NCBI RefSeq assembly: GCF_034702125.1
Contig: NC_085878.1
Span: forward strand, 15,958,240 to 16,022,239
Direction of reading: 5' to 3'
Length of the DNA: 64,000 nt
Source: Engraulis encrasicolus
Taxonomy: Eukaryota > Chordata > Actinopteri > Clupeiformes > Engraulidae
Both the position numbers and the translations under genes were made by a program. Below the pieces are notes generated by a model. The model was not told the origin of the DNA. It saw only the letters and a program-made list of their open reading frames with translations, and searched no databases. Positions 59,454-64,000 of the stretch are shown here, piece after piece (within the stretch, counting starts at the first letter, position 1; the number at the start of each line of letters is the position of its first letter).

Positions 59454-62400
59454 GTCTGTGTGCGTGTGTGTATATACTATTAATTCTATAATATAATAAT
59501 GTAACCACCAAGGGACACACAGCTGTCAAGTATAACACAGTGGTGGGTGATAGCTGGGGGAGAACAGAATGGTTGCGCAAGACTGTTATGGAACTGATGG
59601 TTATTCTAAAGTGTTCTTATGAGTTCTTATGAGTTCAGTTGGTAAATGCCGGGCTGGAGATAAGTCGCAAGTTTATGTGCTCGGTGTAAGTGTTAACTGT
59701 CTCGTTGTATTAAACCCCAAGAAACTGTACATCTGACTCCGTACTTCTTTGCGTGACGTTACAATATAATATAATATAATATAATATAATATAATATAAT
59801 ATAATATAATATAATATAATATAATATAATATAATATAGTGAGAGGGGTGGTGTTCCAATACAGCTAACTGTGCAGAGGGCCCAAAATGTAGTGCTATGT
59901 TCCTGCCCCAAGCTATTGCATGTAATGTACAGAACATTGTTTGGGACATCTGTTGCAATGGAATACAACGGTTGGCACCAAGGGAGTGTATGTTGAAGTT
60001 CATGGTCTTCTTTTGGCATTATTATTGTGTAGTTATGTGGTGTTCCTAATGCTTTTCTGCCCTAGTACCGCAATAACTTTTGCTAATCATCATTGTGTGT
60101 CTTTGTTTTAGGCCAAAAAGACGTTGCTGGTCCCTACACCCCGTTTGCGGACTGGGCTCTTCAACAAGATTGTCCCTCCACAGGGAGCAAGCAAGGAGGA
60201 CCTGAGGGTGTGCTCCACTTCCCAGGTGACTTGTTGACTGGTGTCAGACGGACCACACCAATGTAATGCTGCTATAGAGCTTGAACGTGGCGTAGTTCCG
60301 CGTTCATGGGTCCTTAGCAGACCATCTAACAGAGTAAATATCTTTGGTTTCCAGTCATATATACAGTTCCAGGCCACTTTTTTAGAATAGCATGAAAAAG
60401 TTGATTTATTTCCATAATTCCATCAATAATGTTAACTGTCATGGATTATAGATTCATGGCCCAGTTTTGTAACTATTCCAATCATTAAATTGTTTATTTT
60501 TACATATTTTGGTGTTCCAGTTCAAAAAACCCATGAATTGGGGAATTCGCATCATTAGAATATTGTAATAAAATCAAAACTTTCTTCATCAAAATTCTGG
60601 TGACATCAAATCAGTAGAAATATGGTACTTTCTACATAACATGCAATGTTCAATACTTGGTTAGGACTCTCTCTGTCTTAATAACGGCCATGATGCGTTT
60701 AACATTGAAGTCAATGGCAGAAACAGTGCATGGGAGTTATGGAAGCCCAGATATCATTGATGCTTTGCTGTCAGCTGTTCTTGTTTCTGGACCTGGTGTC
60801 CCACACACACTTCACTCTTCAATATGCCCTGTAGATTTCCATGCCACGTTTTGGCGCTAACTCGCCTGTTTAATTCTAAATCACCAGAAAGAAGCCCCAT
60901 TGAAAATGAATGGGGTTTTATTTCTGGTGAGTTAGAATTAAACTGGTAGGTAGGTTCAGGCTCTATATTTGAAAGGTATATGTGACATGTATAATGTGTC
61001 AAATGGGTTTCTCATCCACGTGTATGGTCTCTCATTCAGGGAGTGAAGGACTTCAGTGTCCCCATCGGTCTTGATGCAAAAGTCAAAGTAGATCTTGTTG
61101 TGGTCGGTTCTGTGGCAGTTTCTGAAAAAGGTAAGCCAGTTAGGATGTTTAATTCATGCTTCCATGACTGTAGTAGACTTCTGCTTATGTGTTCCTGTTC
61201 ATATGATGTGCTGTGTTATTTTGCTTGAACATGTCCTGTAGAAAGCTGCACTATCGACTGCAATCCTTTTAAAAAATATATATATATTTAAATGAATTAG
61301 CATGCCGCAAAGACAAACATTTCAGCCTACGCCGTCTTACCGCAGTTGAGTGCATTTTCTCAAAAAAAAAAAATGTTTTGTATCAGGCTACCGCATTGGA
61401 AAGGGTGAAGGTTTTGCAGATATGGAGTATGGCATGATGGTGGCCATGGCAGCTGTGGACGAGTCTACCGTGGTCGTCACTGTAGTTCATGACTGCCAGG
61501 TTAGTCAAGCACTCATTTGTTGATTTCCCTCCACTTTCAATCCACATTATTCATTATTCGCACCATTGAATTATGATTTAATGGATGCTACATTGATTAA
61601 GGCAAATGACAAGATATGCTTTTTGTTTTCAATTCATAATTTTAAATCAAGGAGCTGACAGGAATAACACACTCAATAACAATGTTAATCTGTAAAGGAC
61701 TGGGCACCTTGTAGGGAAGCTCAAATGTCAGTATACTTTGTATAATGACAATTAAGGCTTTCTATTCTATTCTGTTCTCCGCACTTTTAATGTACACATG
61801 TTCATTTTGTTTCTAGGTGGTGGATATTCCTGAGGAACTCATTGAAAGTCATGACCTCACTGTTGATTACATTCTCACACCAACAAGAGTCATCCAGACA
61901 GGATGCACACGAGCCAAGCCACCGGGCATCATTTGGTCCAAGGTAATTATATATTTTTTTCCATCTAAGAAGTGTATTACTGAAAAGTCCAAAGACAAAT
62001 TCTACATGAAAAAGCTGTGAAATGAAACTTACACCAGGAGGCACGCTTTTAAATCATGTCAGCGTTTATCACAAAATCAAGACCGTTTTACACAAAGAAA
62101 CTATAATGAATAACAACAACAAAGAAAAAACCCTTTGACTTATTCTATAAAAGATTCTTGTCAAAACAACAGTGACGACAATAGCTTAATCAATAATAAT
62201 GCACACAACAAAATGGCATTGCATCATCGCCAAAAACGTTTTATTTTTGCTGATGACGTCCTTGGGCCTGGCCTTTTGACCAGTAGGACATGACGGTGGA
62301 GCTTTCCCAGAGCCTCAAAGGGCCATGCATCACATGCCCAATGCTGGCCAACTCTTTAAAGAGGAAGGGCATGTCCCGTCTTCAAAGGCCCTACTGCCTG

Positions 62401-63726
62401 GCATGCTGGACCGGGCTGGAGCATTATTGTGGTGGAAAAAGAGAGGTCAGTAGGTGAGGTTAAAGACAATAGCAGTGTACATCCTGAATGAAACGAGACC
62501 TGTGATCATGCTCTTCTTTAAAAAAAGAAAAAAAAGAAAGAAAAAACAAAATGCGCTTTTCCCTCTTCCACATCAGAAAGACGTCTTTATGTCTTTCTTT
62601 AGCCGGCGAGGGAAGTGAAATAGTCAGGCTTGATGAAGGGTGAAGACGTGAAAGGGTTATCAGTGCTCACAACACAACTGCAGGGGGGCCCTATTTCCCC
62701 TCTGCGTCGCCAGAGCCTTGCGATTTCTATTATCAGCTGTTTTTAATGGTGCCAAAAACTTAGCCGGGCTCTTTTTGATGTCTCCCTGACCCGTTTCAGA
62801 ATGGCCTCAAAGGGGCTTCCGTTCAGATATATATATATATGGATGTGGGAAGGCATCCGTCTGTTGGAAGTTCATGGGGCCTTCTCATTGTGAGAACGGC
62901 TCCCCGAGGCCTCTTTAAAGTCAAACATCTAAGCGCTTATTCACTCAACAGGCTAAGCATGTGCCTGCCAACTAGAATGCCGATGTGTCTGTGAACCTAC
63001 TGTACTCTTTAATAACACTCCCAGGTAGATGCGGAGATGTTGGCCAAGATCCCCATTCTGAAAAAGCTCCGGGCTCTGGAGCAGGAGGCTGGCAAAGATG
63101 TCACACTAAAGCCCAGCCCAGAGGGCGAAGGCAAGCCAGATAAGCCAGACCGGCCCCGCAGGGAACCAGCAAGAGGCCCTCGGCGAAACCCCATAGGCCA
63201 GTCGAGGCAGGCCGGGCGTCGAGGAGAGACCCAGGAGGCGGCGGGGCATGATGGGGCAGAGCCCAGGCCGGCCGGCCAGTCCTCTGTCACCACCGTCTAC
63301 TTGGGGAACATTCCGGCGGGCGTGCGTGTCAGCGAGCTGAAGGGTGCCCTGAGGGAGCGTGAGGCCGCGCCACTCCGACTCACATGGCAGGGCGCGCAGC
63401 ACCGGGCCTTCCTGGACTACGCCAGCCAGCAGGCGGCCGAGGATGCCCTCGCCGCCCTCCAGGACCTCACCATACAGGAACACACCTTGCAGCCAGAGAT
63501 GGCAAAGAGCCAGAGGGGCGACCGCAGCAGCAGGCCACCTGGCCAGCCGCGCCGGAGGAGGCCCAAGGCTCCAGCAACCACCTCCACAGCAGCAGAAGCA
63601 ACACCTGACGACCCCGACACTACCACCACAAGCAGCAGCAAGGCCAGACCAGCCAAGCCCAGAAACAGGAGGCCCACCCCCAAGGGGAAGGTGGAAGGTG
63701 AAAACCAGCCTCCTCCTTCCCCGTAG
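58604..63726 (+). CDS. mthfsd: Methenyltetrahydrofolate synthase domain-containing protein (8 exons plus an alternative exon 3)
   Basis: Joined CDS with exon 3a: 58604-58631, 58733-58836, 59093-59206, 60112-60225, 61040-61130, 61387-61499, 61817-61942, 63025-63726 (463 aa). Replacing 3a by 3b (59253-59366) gives the same length. Residues about 10-245 form the 5-formyl-THF cyclo-ligase-like fold (VRLTWxx-type helices, [71 protein letters not shown]). The C-terminal RRM is at about 319-386 (RNP2 VYLGNI). The human protein is an RNA-binding protein reported in stress granules; catalytic folate activity is unproven. The ATG was chosen because [10 protein letters not shown] leads directly into the conserved exon 2. 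Confidence 0.95.
58733..58836 (+). CDS. mthfsd: mthfsd exon 2
   Basis: Encodes [20 protein letters not shown] and [13 protein letters not shown], the conserved N-terminus of the MTHFS-like fold. Acceptor ttttag/ggg, donor aag/gtaggt. Ends in phase 0. Confidence 0.95.
59093..59206 (+). CDS. mthfsd: mthfsd exon 3a (alternative, upstream version)
   Basis: Encodes 38 residues, [19 protein letters not shown] then [19 protein letters not shown]. It aligns residue for residue with exon 3b. 114 nt, phase 0 at both ends; acceptor ggatag/gga, donor gaa/gtaagt. The VKVNPDxPQ..AR..TLE form resembles the wider COG0212 family. Confidence 0.9.
59253..59366 (+). CDS. mthfsd: mthfsd exon 3b (alternative, downstream version)
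   Basis: Encodes 38 residues, [19 protein letters not shown] then [19 protein letters not shown], close to the main human sequence. 114 nt, phase 0 at both ends; acceptor tgtgtag/ggt, donor gag/gtactc. Only 46 nt separate it from exon 3a, too short for efficient splicing between the two. Confidence 0.92.
59403..59462. repeat. (TCTG)n
   Basis: Tetranucleotide run directly after exon 3b. Confidence 0.95.
59761..59838. repeat. (ATAAT)n pentanucleotide array
   Basis: About fifteen units of aatat/ataat. Confidence 0.95.
60112..60225 (+). CDS. mthfsd: mthfsd exon 4
   Basis: Encodes [20 protein letters not shown] and [18 protein letters not shown]. 114 nt, phase 0. Acceptor gttttag/gcc. Confidence 0.95.
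60370..60620. mobile_element. Tc1-type terminal fragment
   Basis: ggccacttttttagaatagc atgaaaaagttgatttatttc resembles the terminal repeat of a common vertebrate Tc1 family; no second end found. Confidence 0.45.
60868..60943. repeat. Long hairpin in an mthfsd intron
   Basis: gtttaattctaaatcaccag ... ctggtgagttagaattaaac, with about 33-nt arms, few mismatches and a short loop. MITE or pre-miRNA-like. Confidence 0.6.
61040..61130 (+). CDS. mthfsd: mthfsd exon 5
   Basis: Encodes [20 protein letters not shown] and [10 protein letters not shown], the core strand of the fold. Donor aaag/gtaagc, phase 1. Confidence 0.95.
61387..61499 (+). CDS. mthfsd: mthfsd exon 6
   Basis: Encodes [20 protein letters not shown] and [10 protein letters not shown]; the GKGxGxxDxE-type segment is the nucleotide/substrate loop region in the MTHFS fold. 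Acceptor tatcag/gct. Confidence 0.95.
61817..61942 (+). CDS. mthfsd: mthfsd exon 7
   Basis: Encodes [20 protein letters not shown] and [20 protein letters not shown]. 126 nt, phase 0. Confidence 0.95.
61943..63024. other. mthfsd intron
   Basis: No exon, array or element recognised apart from a short (AT)n at about 62827-62840. Confidence 0.5.
63025..63726 (+). CDS. mthfsd: mthfsd exon 8: linker, RRM and basic C-terminus
   Basis: Starts [20 protein letters not shown], passes through a Lys/Arg/Pro-rich linker, then an RRM ([37 protein letters not shown]). It ends in a Thr/Ser/Lys-rich tail with [21 protein letters not shown] at 63724-63726. RNP1 is degenerate, as in the human protein. Confidence 0.94.
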   Translation, partial: VDAEMLAKIPILKKLRALEQEAGKDVTLKPSPEGEGKPDKPDRPRREPARGPRRNPIGQSRQAGRRGETQEAAGHDGAEPRPAGQSSVTTVYLGNIPAGVRVSELKGALREREAAPLRLTWQGAQHRAFLDYASQQAAEDALAALQDLTIQEHTLQPEMAKSQRGDRSSRPPGQPRRRRPKAPATTSTAAEATPDDPDTTTTSSSKARPAKPRNRRPTPKGKVEGENQPPPSP

Positions 63727-64000
63727 TAGTCTAGACGCTGTCCTGCACCGTCAGCAAAAAAAAAATAGAGAATGGCCTTACTGTTTTCGTTTTTTTCCTC
63801 CATCTTTGTATAATGTTTGCAAGGTTGCTGTGTTGTTTATGTCTGTTGCTATTATTTATGTACAAGCTTTCAGCGAACATGGAACTGATACGTGTGCCGT
63901 GGTTGGGATGCTTGTCTAAAATGTTTGTGTGTGACGCAGTGTCGGTGAAAAACTTGTTCACCCAGCTGCTGGGATTATTTCAGATTAATCTTTTATATTT
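63727..64000 (+). other. mthfsd: mthfsd 3' UTR (start)
   Basis: Non-coding A/T-rich sequence after the stop. No AATAAA is seen before the window ends. Confidence 0.6.

Larger units (their letters stand above)
59367..60111. other. mthfsd intron
   Basis: Holds the (TCTG)n and (ATAAT)n arrays; otherwise nothing recognised. Confidence 0.5.

Noticed and set aside
62200..62800. GC-richer stretch in the last mthfsd intron, considered as a missed exon
   Set aside because: The conserved protein passes directly from exon 7 (WSK) to exon 8 (VDAEML) with matching phases; no frame here shows family similarity.

Overview
The window is from a ray-finned (teleost) fish chromosome. The genes are vertebrate and split by GT-AG introns, and the spacers are full of (CA)n/(TG)n arrays, GATA/GACA/ATAAT repeats, tRNA-derived SINEs and Tc1/mariner, hAT and TTAA-target DNA elements typical of fish. 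Exon edges were placed by hand from conserved protein frames plus GT-AG sites. The phases close: the myo9a exons sum to 6,021 nt and the mthfsd exons to 1,392 nt, both divisible by three.

Layout. (1) About 1-41,900, plus strand: the 3' two-thirds of an unconventional myosin-IXa gene (myo9a; the fish copy, myo9aa or myo9ab, cannot be told here). Thirty-one exons encode 2,006 residues: the C-terminal part of the motor with its class-IX loop-2 insert, IQ motifs, a long low-complexity/coiled tail, a C1 zinc finger, a RhoGAP domain and a Ser/Gln-rich C-terminus. The RA domain and first half of the motor lie upstream of the window. (2) 42,900-51,500, minus strand: three tandem CD300/pIgR-like (CMRF35-like) single-Ig-V receptor genes, each one uninterrupted ORF from signal peptide to cytoplasmic tail. 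(3) 51,500-58,400: a gene-free spacer of DNA transposons and simple repeats. (4) 58,604 to the right edge, plus strand: mthfsd, an RNA-binding protein with a 5-formyl-THF cyclo-ligase-like domain and a C-terminal RRM, complete for coding sequence.

The genes do not form one pathway: a Rho-regulating motor, a small innate-immune receptor cluster and a folate-fold RNA-binding protein sit side by side. The most notable observations are two homologous 114-nt versions of mthfsd exon 3 separated by a 46-nt intron (predicted mutually exclusive splicing); the intronless receptor triplet with a near-identical Ig block in two copies, a shared upstream module and decaying tyrosine-motif tails; two fold-back Tc1-type elements, each made of two inverted copies of one transposon end; a 4.6-kb TTAA-flanked element with roughly 1-kb inverted arms inside the intron that splits the RhoGAP domain; and several pre-miRNA-like hairpins.
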